Below are positions 1 through 14,300 of a stretch of DNA of 64,000 bases, one piece after another. Origin of the DNA: Tomocerus qinae. Taxonomy: Eukaryota; Arthropoda; Collembola; Entomobryomorpha; Tomoceridae. The DNA lies in assembly GCA_020055645.1 (NCBI GenBank), contig CM034546.1:100812001-100876000 (forward strand), given 5' to 3'. Both the position numbers and the translations under genes were made by a program. The notes below the pieces were generated by a model. That model saw nothing but the letters and a program-made list of their open reading frames with translations. It made no database searches and was not told the DNA's origin. Each line of letters starts with the position of its first letter. Positions within the stretch are counted from its first letter, which is position 1.

Positions 1-3000
1 TTTCACTAACTGTCACTACTACATACTTACTTGCATAAATTTTAATTACGTCAACATTTTTTCAACAACTACTTGGGTGTGTCTGATAATACAATACCCA
101 GATAGACAAATTATATTTATTCAATTTTCAACGAGATAATAATAAAGGTAATTACTGCTCACAGCTACTAATTATTGTGTAGGACTGTCTCAAATCACAA
201 CAGGTAGGAGTTGTTTCACTAGTCAAATTACCCTAGAAGACTTTATTCACTAAAAATATATAAATTTGTACACAATCACCCTATGTTATTTGTGTAATGC
301 ATATTTTTAGAGATAAACAGCTAGATTATGTTTTTTTGTAGAAGGAAGAAGTAGCTATTTACACAGCCCATGTCTACCTACTTGGAATGACATGGCATAA
401 AAAGGTAGACACAAAAAAATAACCAAAAGAACTTTATGCTCATAGTTAAGTGCAAACACCTTTACAGAAAAACAATCTCAGTTAAGTACGTGAGCTTAAA
501 TTATTATAATTTATAAAGCACGTTCTTTCTCATCTCTAAAAACATCACACAGCTCGTGAATCTGTGCATTAGAGAACATATGGACAGCGAAATGGATAGA
601 GATAAGGCTTATGGATTATTTGTGTAGTATTTATTTATTATTAGTTAGGAGTAGATGTAGTATTGTGTTTCTATGTTTAATTTAATAGTAGACTGGACTA
701 GCCGAGTATCACTATCACTATCCGAATCACTACTATTGCATCTTACATGAACCTAAATCTAGCATGACAGATTTATCACCCTTTTATTTACAGATCGATC
801 TTTTCTCCTTTCCTCTGGGCACCTTTGGATATAATCTTCTCCGAATACTCACAAGTTAGCTTAACTCTGTATTCAGCACACGCATCCATGTACAATAGGT
901 AGTCATCATACAATAATACAACTAACTCAAACACAATCCTACAAATGAAAACCAACAGAGCCAAGCTGTTGAAGCTTACGAACATTCTCTTGGCTTCTTG
1001 ATCCTCAGCAGCTCCTTTATGTATTCTTCTATCTGAATCCATTGCGCCTACACTTACAATTTCTACAGATAGACATGCACACACTTAGACTTGTCTTCTA
1101 ATGTTGATTCATTTGACCCTAATGAAATCCTATACAATACAGGTCCAATGAAATGCATAATATTATTACTTGGCAACATCAACGTGGAGTATAATTTATA
1201 TAATTTCATTATCATCATCGCCATCAACATTAAATTGACTTCTTGTTAGTCAAAGTCTTGCCACGTTTTACTACACTCCTCAACTATACCTTTGTAACAG
1301 ATACCAATTAAGGTACTTATTTATCTAAATGCTAAACTAACCACATTCATTTTCATTCCACTAGCCATACGCTGGAATTATTCTCATTTGCAATTTCCAG
1401 TACCAATTTTTGCATTCATAAGCACTATCACCTCTACATCATCCTGCACTGCACATGTCCATGCAAAATAAATCAAACCACACACAGAACTTCACAATAA
1501 TTTTTCCCGTTCTACATCCATAGTTTCGCTAATAAGCAGTAATTCCAGTTACGATCGCAGAGGGTGATATTAAATGTAATATTAATATTATAATTAAAAG
1601 CTAACACTAAACCTACTTTTTATCTTCATCTCTTCAATATACTACGCTATTTTCCTTGACACTGGATACACACTCCATACAATTATCTTTTTTGCTCTAC
1701 CATCATATATACTAGATAACCTTTCATGATGTATATTTACATAGACATGTGGAAGATAATATTTTATACACTATATAGAGCTATGCAATAAAAGTAAATC
1801 TATAGCCTATAACTCACAATGCATAGACAGCTCAACGTAATATGATCTAGTGCTATACGATTGTTATCGTCATCATGTACGTAAAACGTCTCCTCGTAGC
1901 GTACGTACCTCTTTTTTTATTTTCATTCCCATCACGTACAGTTTATGTTGCTTTTATAGATATTTAAGTTGACATTCACAGCTTTAAGCGAACCCATGTA
2001 GACAAGACACGACACGACACAAGTTAGGTGTTCTAGATTTTTTGAGTATCATAAGAATTGCCACTTAATGCGCTCTTCATTGATATACAACTCAAATCTA
2101 CATATTAGAATACAGAAAATTCTAGTATTAACCGCATATACAATATCATTTATACCAAGTATCGATCAAAATAAAAAAATTCAATAATTCAAGCCTGTTC
2201 TAGTTCCATTGTGAACATTGTTTGAAGTTTGACAGTAGTAAATGTTATTCCATTTATTTAACATCTTAAAAATAACTGTTAATGCAAAGTACACGATTGG
2301 ATTGTAGGATAATGCATTAAATACTCCATCGAGTGGATTAGTACTTGATATATGGATATACCTTAATATGTAGTACATAAATGGATTATGTGTACATGAT
2401 CTGGGACTCAGGATAATCAACAAGAAGGATGCACAGACACGACAGAGTGCTACATAAGATATTTAGAATGCATCAGTATAGTAAAATATACGCCATAAAA
2501 TAACTGACAAGGAATGTGCAGTGCCAACAAGTTATTTAGTCATCTCGGAGCATGTATACACAGATTGTATATAGTAAATAGCTATATAGCAATATCAGAA
2601 ATTGTATGAAGACCTTATGTAGCTAATGCGTTAAGATGGTGCCATTTAATGTTCAAACACACGGTATTAAGCATTTGAATCTAACAGTAACTAAAGAACG
2701 TAAGCAAGTTGCGAGTTTATTAATCTGACATGGCTAAAGTATGAGCTGATGCACCTTCGTACATACATAAATGTATGAAGAACTTGCTAACAACCATTTA
2801 AGTATGTAAGAGTGCAACTGAGATTAACATTACAAAACATTCACGATTGAATATCACATTATGCATAGCCAAACAAAACAAAACTTCTTTGCTCTAGTGG
2901 CGACTCGGGCTTGGTCTGGCTTCTATCTGCTTTATACTCATTCAAAAAGCACAACACAACAATGTGTCAGCACAAGAACATTTACAACTAGACAAACTTC

Positions 3001-6000
3001 ACATGATACAAAATGTTTCTCATAAATCCCATTTAGTCTTTAATTTTCTACAAAGCTACACTTAGTGTCTATAATTCTATACTATAGTATATAGAGAAGA
3101 TTTTACTAACCCGTCCCATATAGGAAAAAGACATTATCGAACACACATAAACAAATATTATAATGAAACTATGTAGCAATATGGCAAGGTGATTAAACCT
3201 GTCTGACTGCTGCTGCAAAACACAAACCGTTTTTCTTTATACATTTCTTCATAATAGCTTCTACTATAGTATGTTACCCAAATTCAAATTATATGCTCCG
3301 CAGTTGCACATAATATCATTAGCTTTTGAGAAATGGTGTATAGCACAAAGGTATTAGTAGTGTGACTATATCTAACAATAGGAAGAAGAAAAGAGCAATT
3401 TTGAATTACTGTTATGTTCTAATAAGCGAGTGAGTTTCTTTCGAAAGTCAAAGAATGCATCTGAGTGAGGAGGGAAATCAGAGAGGAGATGAAGACGAAG
3501 TATGCAATCCAATAAAGTGTGTGAGTGACTGCTTATCAAACTGAATTTGACTCAAGTCGACTCATAGACTTCAATTTAAATCACTGAATTTGCTCCTTTT
3601 CCCATCTACTCTCTTGTGCAGAGCTATATTATAGTTTTAAGTCTAACAGAAATGATTAATGAACTGTCCAAGACTGTCTTTCTGCGCCTTTAGCTCTTTG
3701 TCGGCATTTCTGACAATAAAAGACAAGTGGAAAAGTCAAGACTAGGGAGAATCACATCACTTCACAATACTAAATTGCAAAGGCATATGGTAGACTGTAC
3801 AACTCCAAACGTACATTTTACATCATCTCCACTTGTTATACAAATCAACTTTTAATTCGACTTTACAAAATGAAGCATTTCTCATTCTTACAACCTCATT
3901 GCTTTTGATTCTCAGCTGTCCTGAACTCATTCCACTACACAAACCAACTTAATGCAACGTTAAATTCAATATTTAACATCGTCAGCTCATCTACATAAAA
4001 TACCAAATCTCCATTTAGTAGGCTGTCATACTTATGTAAGTTATAAATAAGCCTTGGGGGGACAGAGGGAAATTATATAGAAAAGCAATCGTTCTATATA
4101 CATTTATGCTTCTTAGTTTATTGTGTCGTAAAATGAAGATGTAGAACCTAGGGAAAAATTAATGCCAACAAACCACCACCACCTACCTACCCTAAAAAGA
4201 CGTAAACTCAGCACTTACATTTATATTGCCTCAATTTGATTCAATTTTCATTATGGCGTACACTGCATCTAATTGCCATGATTATGATGTACCTACCTTG
4301 GCCAATAAGTAAATAAAACACATTATCCCTGTACCACAAAGAGGTATTTTAAAATTCTACTTTACCCTTTACCATGATTTACAATAGACACTTCAGTTAT
4401 GACAAGATGTGACATAAACGATCAACAATAAGTAAGATGCTAACATTTTAGATTTTATGCTAAATAATAAATTTGGTGGACTGATATGGAGTTAAAGGCG
4501 TGTGATGTAGTAAAACGTACGCCATGATTTCATATGCATGCTCTGTCATACTTAATATGAACTACCTAATCATAAACACAACTGTCAAGCCTAATTTTTT
4601 TCAACAGCAAACTTATATCCCATGAATATAGTAAATAAGTACATGGTAATATTATGCAGATGGGCCATTGCAGCTATAAAATGCGGTACAACCGCTACAA
4701 TTGAGATTTTAATGCGTTTAGCACAGGCAGGATTAGCTGCAGTGTTATTTTAACGTATTAATGTGGCTACGTTGAAAATGCAATCATTTGAACAGTTAAA
4801 CTAAAGGCGCACAAAGTTCATAAAGTGCAAGACCATATTGCTCAATAATTCATACCTGCTGCTGAGGGATGTTGTTATTACACTACATAATATGCACTCG
4901 ACTGTCTGTCTATCCGTTGAATAGCCATTAAGATGATAGCATATAGCACAGATACAATATGCATTTCATTGCGGATGGCAGTCAAGAATAAAGCACGACG
5001 AGAGAAGCGTGATGCGATCAGATTACTCTACTCTTCTGTTAGACACTCGACATACATGACCCGATAAAAAATCGAGCATCCTATTATCATAAGTGGAGCT
5101 GTTCCTAGTTGAGTTGGTTACTTGTTTTCCTACACTCTTGCCTCCTCTTTTATAATATCCCTTATTTATAACAGCACACAAAATATTACAAGATGAGACA
5201 TGATAAAATATTAAGTTAATGATTTACGTTTGAATCTTTATACAAGTGCTTCGTAGTATGTCCTATAAATATGTGAACAAATGTTCCATAGAGAAAAACA
5301 TAGAAAACTCAAGAGAAATGTTTCTTCTATTGTTATAGTATTTATATAGAGAAAAATATAAACATAATCAGCAACATCGGGTACTATTAAAACACACTAG
5401 GAACAAGAGTGAATTGTATGGCACAATACAATATAACACAATAGTTTATGCACGATCTGCTAGCAGTTGGCCCGAGGATGAGGACGACAAGAGGATCTGA
5501 TCAAAAAAATTATGTCATCTCGTCTTTCTTACTTGGCAACAGTAACAACAGTGTCTACAATGTCTAATGTATACCTACACGTATAAAAATAGCAGTCCAC
5601 ATCGCTGCAACTTGGGCTTGCCAACAGAATCACGCTATTGTCATTTTGATTCTCTACGTAGGCAGGACGGAGCACTGATTTAATATATTTTCGTGCTTAT
5701 AGCACATTACTGTGCACCCTCCACATAAAAATGTGCAATTTTAGTAATGAACTCAATACTCAAACAGTAGATACGTATGGAACATAAACCTTGCATCATT
5801 ATATTCACAATGACACTGCGACTGTCTGTGGGTTGTTTAACCAATATTTCTTCACGACGTGTGGTGTTAGTGAACTTATAGTATGCAAATTATTAGTACT
5901 CACTATAATAGCAATCTGCTCCTCTCCATTTTGACATTTGAGTAATTACCAAAAGTAAACGGTAACACAAAATGACAAGTCATTTTACTAATGTAATGAT

Positions 6001-9000
6001 GTTACAGAAACGGAGCATGAGACAATCGCAATATTTTGCATAATAATGCGTTTTAACATTACCACCAAAGATTAGCGGATTTGCATTTATTACTTTCAGA
6101 AAACAGAAAATTATAAAAAATCTATTAGAAATGACTACAAGTACGTCTAGCCACTACGCCATTTTAAATCTGCTTCCGGAATTGTACCCGGTGATAGTTA
6201 CCTTTTATTCGTAATGATAATATTATCTACTTAGACAGATGTAATGTAATAATGTATAATGATCTTTTTAAAACTATCGGCAGTTTTATATTATTTTGTC
6301 AATATTATTATGAATGCAATTTTAAACTTGTTGGTTTAATTTTCCTGAATAAAATACAGCAGTAAGAAAATAGAAGAAGATAATTGAGTCAAGGCTTTTG
6401 ATTGGGGTAAACTGTGTTGCTTGGTGGTAGACCCAAATTAATGTCAGTTGAGGATGTTCCATAATATTTACCATCCCTTTAATAATGTGTTTAACAGTCT
6501 TAGCAAACGGGCCAAGGTCCAGGGAGTTTCTAATTTCCCTTTATTATTACATTATAGAGAGATAGATAACAGATGATGGTATGATAGCTAGACTAAGACA
6601 AGAAAGCAGCCCACCCATTCATTTTACTTTATTTGATTTGATATCGTATTTAGCATGGTTCAGTTTTATGACAACAAAAAACTGTTTGTTCAATAGACTC
6701 ATGCATATGAATGTGATAGACTATATATAGGTGTGGATATAGAGCTGTTATAAAGACACATAATGTCTGAGACGACTTATTATGTACCTATAGGAATGGC
6801 ATGTAATTTTCCTGAGAAACAAAGACAAGAGAAGGAAAAAGGCTCATAAATTCTTTGGCTATTATGTATGTATGCGATGTAACGATGTTTGTAGCTATAT
6901 GTACATAAAATACAAACGTATTTCATTATTGCTACGTTAGATGCATTATATACAGGAGAGGATGAAGATTCATTCCCTGATTGTCTGTGCAGACAGAGAC
7001 TCAACGAGTACACGTTTCTCACTCGAAATCCCAGTTGAATTTCATTATACTCTTAACATTCACATAGTAGGTAAGGAGCAGAGAGAGAGAAGTATTTAAC
7101 AGCCGGGAATGGTAGAGTCAAACTCAAAGTTATGGCGTTCGAGTTGTTTTGGTTTGCTTATCTTATTACCTTTGTTGGTTGTAATACCATACCTTTCTAA
7201 TCGAATATGATGTGCTGTTAACGAAATTCAAGAGCAAAGAAACTGCGCAACCTACAAACTGAATAAGACAGAAATTCAACACTAAAATTCTTCAATTTAA
7301 ATTGAATATTACCCGTATGATTTTTTCCTTGTGTAAAGTAACGTGCAAAGGATTAGAGCAACTCTACAGATGCATGTTTATGTATTTAACGTAGCCACAT
7401 ATTACTTGAAAGATTCAATACGCATTAACATATTACATCCACAAAATACTCTTTGATGCAGCTTTGTCTCGTCTAGCACTCAATCCCCTGGCACTCCTTC
7501 CATGCATTATTTCATTCCAGTCTGGTATCCATTGTAAAAAACTGAAGACGTTTAGTGTTACTAGTTGAAATCTATCGAGTTGAGTATGCTTGCCTTGCTA
7601 GGTCATTTACTATTTGCATGCCATCATATTATTGTAGTAAATGCATTGATTCATTTATGCTCATCGGTTATAATATTATTATTCCTCCTAGGCTAGCTTA
7701 ACTCTCTGTCTGGAAATTACTTTACACAGCAATATTAGTTAACCATATATAGAGAAAACCTACATACTATACATAAACAACTAAAGTGCTCCGCTAAACA
7801 ATGCCAACCTGACATAAACATAATATTACGCCATGGCCAACCCAATCAGCCCAACCAATAAAAGTCTACTTCATCTGCTAATTCCAAGATTTTCATTGGT
7901 AAATGATTAAATGAAAACCGATTAGTGTCAATGAAGACTAAAATTTCAATTTCAAAAATTAAAAAATATCAAGCTACTTCAAACAAGCGTATTTCCCTGA
8001 ATTGTACCTACCTATATGAAATCATAATTACATAGCGATAAGTTCTAATATTCTCATCGATACTCTCAAGGAATACAAATACATATTTACTAAGTAGTTT
8101 TATTATTCCAAACCCGAGCATCTCGCATCTGTATCATTATTGTGTCATGTTTGCCACATAATGCTAGACGGTTACACATTCTGTAAACACACATATGCTT
8201 TTTGTATAAGCTATAAAAGATATAAATTATGTACATATTCAACTTGTGATGAAACTCAAATCCCTACCTAATACCATCTACGTCTAACATGTAACAGATA
8301 TGGAGAGAATACGACAAAATGCAATCCAATTTATTATTACAATAGAAGGTAGTATAGACATAGAGAGTGTAGTAACATGTAAGTGTTAAATAATTCTAAA
8401 AGGTTCACGTTAATCAGATATTAAGTATATGAGTAGGACCGTATGTTCATATTCTGTGTACCTGCACAAAAAGATGAAAGAGAATTTCAGTAGACTGGTT
8501 AGGGACTGTAAAGAGTTAAGTAACTCACTACATTTCTTCTGCCCACAAGACAACCGACCTAATCCGGATCTAGTTACTAAGCGAATGAATTCATAAGAGA
8601 CGGAGTTAATCGCAGGCAGGACAGACAAAAAATAATGCCGGTTGTCCGTTTTGTTCAAGTCTAAGCGATGCTTTTAAAGATGTGTACACGTAATACGTAT
8701 AATAATAATAAGTTGTATGTGTACAATAATATTTAAGCAGAGAAGGAGTTGGATCAGTTGCGTACGATATTATAATATAATCCAGTATGGTAGTAAATAA
8801 ATAGTGATATTCACACACATGTCTACGTGTATATCGTGAGAGTGATAAAAAAGGTATAAAGAATTGAATTCAACTTAGAGTCCATAGCTAATGTGATGTA
8901 AATGTAAATGTCTTATGCATGTAGGTATGTAATATGATGCACTGTGGCATGGCACTGGCTCCTTTTATTCACGTTCAAGGCCGACTGCAAATCCTTTTCT

Positions 9001-9291
9001 ACAAAGGTGTGTTGTGTGTTGTTTCACACACAACTGTATGCTTAGAATAATGATGATAAGACAACATACAAAGATCAAGTTTTCTAACATTTGTGGAGAC
9101 AAACGATGAGAGTATCGAGAAAGAGAAATAAAAATTCATGAGCACTAACATATACTTATATCATCTATATACCTATATAGGTATTATACTATATATCTAT
9201 TATATAGCTATATTATATCGTGTCGTGTCTATAATAGTATGTTTCTATGTTTGTTGTTAATTCATCTTGCTCGTTTTAATACGAAATCAGC
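1..9291. other. Gene-free AT-rich stretch
   Basis: No reading frame here resembles a known protein, and open frames rarely exceed 80 codons. The sequence is AT-rich with many short TA-rich runs (for example around 9170-9240) and a GAT trinucleotide run near 9597-9612. It lies downstream, in the transcription sense, of the minus-strand winged-helix gene. The simplest reading is a very long 3' UTR or a large intron of that gene. A minus-strand frame at 788-1040 (85 codons from an ATG near 1042, one hydrophobic segment) is the most protein-like piece, but I cannot support it. Confidence 0.4.
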
Positions 9292-11371
9292 CTAATACAT
9301 TGAAATCAATAGATTAGACCAAGTCACAGAGAGCAGCGGCTTTAATCTTTTGACTTCTTCTGCGTATTGGGCATGGAATGACGACTTTTTGTAAGAATTC
9401 AGGCAGTGCAAGTATCCAGGTCTAGTCTGGTAGATGAAATACGTGACTGAAGAGTTGATGATAGTAAATATAAGTAAAACGAGCACTCAATGTTCCAATA
9501 TTCAATAGAATAAATGTTAATTCACTAAATAAGGGAATCGTATAGGTTGAAGCAGGTTAATTTCTACATCTTTGACTCACGTTGTTAATGTAGAGATGAT
9601 GATGATGATGTTGTAGATATATATATACAGTGTCCATATTAGTGTATGAATTCATAGGAGGAAAGATAGAGAGAGGGAGATCCAATCAGGAGATAAGGTT
9701 TATGCAAATGAGGTTCACAAAAGAGTCGGCTGCTATTAATGGGTTATTAGAGATGTCTCTTACCTTGTTACTGTTGCTGCTGACAATAGTGGCTGCAATG
9801 TGGCTAATGCTAGTGCTCTTGCCAAATCCACTTTTTGTGTAGGTTGTCGCAGAGCTGCTCGGCTGTGACAATTCGACAGATGAGACACTACTTTCCTTAT
9901 CACCGGCTTTGTCTACATTATCAACAGAACGTTTGTCCTTTTCATCTGATTTCGAGTCAGTGTTTGTGTTGCCAATCGGCTTTTTGGTACTAGCCGCAGA
10001 ACTATTTTTGTTCGGTGAGACTTTTTTGCTACTCTTCCCCACTTTAATTACTGGGATCCCTAATTTAATTACTGCAGTTTCCTTTTCCTTCCTAGCGGGA
10101 ATTGAAACCGGTTCTTGTGGTGGTGGAGTGAGAGCTTTATTCGAACACGTAGATGAAGTGTCTGAAGAGCTACTACTCATTTGTAATGATTCTTTGTCGA
10201 GCTCGAGTAAAGGTCTTACTCCAGGCTCAAGTTCCTTAGGAGCATCAACTGGAACATTAGCAGCTCCTCCACTATCACTACTACCAGAAGAAACTTTCTC
10301 AGCAGTGGCCAACTTTGCTTTGGATGATGATTCATGAAGCTGTTGCTCTTGAACTTTACTGGGGTCTTCAATCTCCACTCTGACCTTAATTGTTGACGTT
10401 TTCGTCGTCGATTTCCCACTCAACGGAGTCGGTGATACACTTTTTTCCGACTCATCTGAAGAACTCGTGAGTTTCTTACGACTGTCTTTGCTAGGAGTTG
10501 TGAAAACACTTGAAGTGGCAGTCGCAGCAGCTGATGCTCGTCTTTCACGACCGTCTTTCCGTGGTATCGCACTCTCACCCGGGTTAGTTGTCGGAGGAGA
10601 TGAGGTAACCATCGATGCGGAGCTACTACTTGAGCTGCTATTACTATTCCCGCCACCCCCACCACCAACACTACTGACAGTTCCTCCTGGAACTGATTTG
10701 TTTCCACTAGAACTGGCACTAGAGGATCCCGACCCATTATTACTTCCACCGTTTCCGCCATTTGAACAACTCACACGGTACAATTCACCGTCGACAAGTT
10801 CAACTTTCCCGCGGGCCACTTCCTTTGTCAATATAAAACGCACAGCTTTTTCTAAACTGTGTACATCTTGTCCTGGAAGGTAAGTGATGAGATGCGAGTA
10901 CCGGATATACTCTTCGATTTGATTTAGAGTAAATCCTTTTCTCGGAGGTTTTGCACTCGTTTGATTGAGTGACTCAGCCTCTAACAACTCTTTTAAACAT
11001 CTAATTGTCACTTTTGTTAGTTCGATATTTTCCTCTGGGACACTTGACAGTTGAAATTTCCGATCACAACTCTCAACTGTTTTGTACGCAGTTTGACCTT
11101 TACTCAGCACGCGAAACAGAATACCCTTTTTCACCGTACGATCCAAATGCCTCTGAACTTTCTCAATTTTCAAAGGTGGGAAAGCCGTTTGGTAAATCGG
11201 AGCTATCGGAGACTTCTGACTTTGTTCGGCCTGCTGCTCCTTTTCAGCTAGGAGACGAACCGCATTGTATATCCTGTCAATTCCAGGACGCTGCTTTTGA
11301 GCTCGGATCTTTCGAACCGCTTCAATGAGCCAGTTATCCCATTGGGAATCTTCTTTCTCTTTATCTTGCAT
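9292..11371 (-). CDS. KAT6/MOZ-type N-terminal winged-helix protein
   Basis: The large exon 9764..11371 (536 codons) starts at an ATG in a good context and ends at a clear donor (AACAAG|GTAAGAG), phase 0. Residues 10-100 contain WLIEAVRKIRAQKQRP, then VQRHLDRTVKKGILFRVLSKG, the pattern of the SAMD1/KAT6 first winged helix, which binds unmethylated CpG DNA. Residues about 115-200 resemble the second, H15-like winged helix of KAT6 (ending GKVELVDGELYRV). The rest is low complexity, with Ser, Gly, Lys and Thr tracts. KAT6 proteins follow the winged helices with two PHD fingers and a MYST acetyltransferase domain; none is seen here. A possible last exon, 9292..9438, follows an acceptor (TTCATCTACCAG) in the same phase and encodes about 48 residues (starting TRPGYLHC). 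With it the protein would lack any catalytic domain. Alternatively the PHD/MYST exons lie beyond position 1. The exon is firm, the 3' end is not. Confidence 0.62.
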
Positions 11372-14300
11372 TTTGATACCAGAGATTTCCACTGCTATTC
11401 TTTTACAATTATCCCTCTCTAGTTTCAACACTAATAAACCTTCCTCTCTCCAAGTAAAACATTAGATCAAAGATATTCAAGACCTCTTCTTCCACTAGTA
11501 GTAATTCCCTAAGTAAATACTTCTCAACTACTTAATAATTCATACTCATCTAACCGTTTTACCATTTAGTCTTTAGTGCACACACACATACTTTTAGCCA
11601 CAAACAACTAATCAATTAATCCATTACATCGCGCACCCAATTACCATTTCTTCAAAAACACCCGGACATCTAAAAAACCAGAAATAACAATTAATTAACT
11701 CAATAAAACGTTTCATGTTTCCTTCAATTATCACAGCGCTTACTACTCGACCCAGCACAATAAATGACAATAATTAAATCCTAATGATTTGGCAGACCGG
11801 TTCCCTTAACTTTAATTCATTACACCATTCACAACTTCATTTCATGCTGCATTGAACAAACAACCATTACTACTAACCTACTCACACAGGTCGCAATACT
11901 TCTTGCCTTAAACCTCTTTGCTTTAATCCATCTAAACTATATAACTTAACTATATACTTATATATGCATACATTCAATTCAAAAGTTCATTTGCCTACCA
12001 CTTTTACTCTCAATCCTTCCCTAAGGAATTAAATTCTTACCTATAAAAAATGAAACAAAATATTTGTGTTAGATAATGTGGCGAGACAGACTATTCTAGT
12101 AGCATTAACTAAATACTAAACCCAATAACCCAAATAGATCAATCTCACGATAATGGTGCAAGCAACTATTATTTGTTTTATTTATGTCCTCTAAATACTA
12201 TTAACAGCAGTTGTGAAAAAGTTTGTTCATTCCATGTCACATAAAAAACTAAACATTTTTGGTTTTGTCATTTTATATTTATGTAAGTATTTTCAAAGTC
12301 ATATTTATATCAACAAATAACACCAACAATGCTCGCATTAACATTTTTAAGCCATAAAAGTGTCAACAATATATTTGCCTACATGTTCTCACATGTATAC
12401 AAGACTGTAACAATATTAGGAGCGTATAGTAAGACTATAATTTAATTCACAAATAGTGTCATGTTTATCGTCATCGTCGTAACAAAAACGATTGTACACT
12501 AACAATACTATTTAGCTATAGGCATTACCTAATACAAATGAACACATAAACCACATGCGGTCGATATGCATACTTACTTCACCAACATAACAGAGAGAAG
12601 CGAAAGCGGGCAAAGTGTGCACAATTTCCTACACTGCATTTTTAGAGTTCGCCGAGTGCTAATCGTTCTATCTGGAATCTGTTCTACAATAGCCGCTCTT
12701 TGACATCATAACAACAGAATTGATACTTAACATTTTTTTTAACTTTCTGCTTACAATGTTCATTTCGATCTTTTAAAATGTATACTGATTAGATACAGAT
12801 TTCCAATTGCATCAATAGATAAAATTATTAATAAAGCTAAACCTATGTAAATCTATGGAGCAATAATATGATTGTGCACTAAAAATAGTATCTAATCTCC
12901 AATTTGCATAATTTGTTCTTTATCATACAAGCAAACTTTTTGTTTGAACTGACTTAATTATGGGGTTTCAGATAATCCCATTTTACATATTGGTCCTTAT
13001 CATGAGAATGTTCGATAATGAAGCGCAGCTGTATTTTAAATCAATAATTTTGTACATGTTTTTGTTGCAGCAGAAGCCAAACATAGCACAGGCAAACATA
13101 AAAGTCAAAAGCATAGGTATGTTCTAAGCTCATGTTACCGCCGATCTTTTACCGCTTTCCAAATGCACACCAGGTCATTTAAAACGTATTTTAAGCCGAA
13201 AAATCATGCATAAAATTCCAAGTTGCATTTTTAAATGTCTCTATTAGTATTGAAAGGTATAACTGATATTAATATTAATTGTCAATTAACAACTCGGTTA
13301 TTGTCAGCGAATAATAAAGAAACACAGTAAAAGTCAGCTGATAATCGATTTATTTCTTACACTTTTATCACTTGGTCGTGCATAAGAGTTTTGTATGGAT
13401 TCTGATGCAACATTTAAACATGCATAGTAATCTGCATTAGAATTAGAACACAACAGCCAAACAAACTCACTGCGTTGAAAAAGAACTGCAGAATTGAAAA
13501 GAGAAAAAGCTAAACCGGGTGTAACTTTAGTTTCAACTTACCAAGAATTTGTTTTTCTCAGTACAGATGTATTTACTATTGTTTTTTGTTTAAACTGAAT
13601 TCAGATAAAATGTTTATGTTTGTGAAAACATCTTTTTGTGTTGATGTCATTTGGGTAGAGATGTATAAATTAAAGAACTGAATTGGTAAAGAATTCTGGA
13701 GTAGTATATACATAATACGAAGTAGTCATCATAAATATTTATCTGTCACATTTATAAACAGACACAGTTAAGTAGTAGTGAGCAATATCTTGAGTTGTAA
13801 ACAGACAAACATCAAACACAAGATAATCTAGTAGTAGTAGTGTATGTATACATTATACAGACACACGTTGTTTAACTGTCAATCGAAGAACGAGAAAAAT
13901 TAGTGAATTAAAGAATGAGTAGGTTGGTTGGGTGTATAATATGGTATAAGTAAGTTGCACTGAAGAACGAAATGCACTTTTGAGTGTTGACACTCTGTAA
14001 ATAATGTAGAGAAGGTAGAAATCCTTTAGTTACTTCTGGTTAGTTAGCTGCACGCAATTGTTTTTATGTGTATGTTATGTACGTGTGTTTTGTATGTAAT
14101 GTTTAATGCATGCATTACGTACGTATAGCTAAGTGAACGTCTGTTTACGAAGTGAACTGGCTGAAGATATCTTTTCAACTGACTGGCTGCCTTCACTCTT
14201 TGGCGCGGACTGATCTTGTGTTCCCATCGTCCCATTTGTAAATCCTAATGCTCAGCTCGGCCTACGAAGTTTTTGTTCCTCATTTGCCTATTGCGTCCAA

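Noticed and set aside
788..1084. 98-codon minus-strand ORF with one hydrophobic segment
   Set aside because: No homology recognised. It depends on a non-ATG or internal start and lies in a long non-coding tract; kept only as a remark in the region entry.
2181..2423. Minus-strand ORF with NPIVY and a hydrophobic stretch
   Set aside because: Same reason: a short isolated frame without flanking receptor exons.
9909..10883. Plus-strand ORFs of 142 and 138 codons
   Set aside because: Antisense shadows of the Ser-rich winged-helix exon. The minus strand has the family match.
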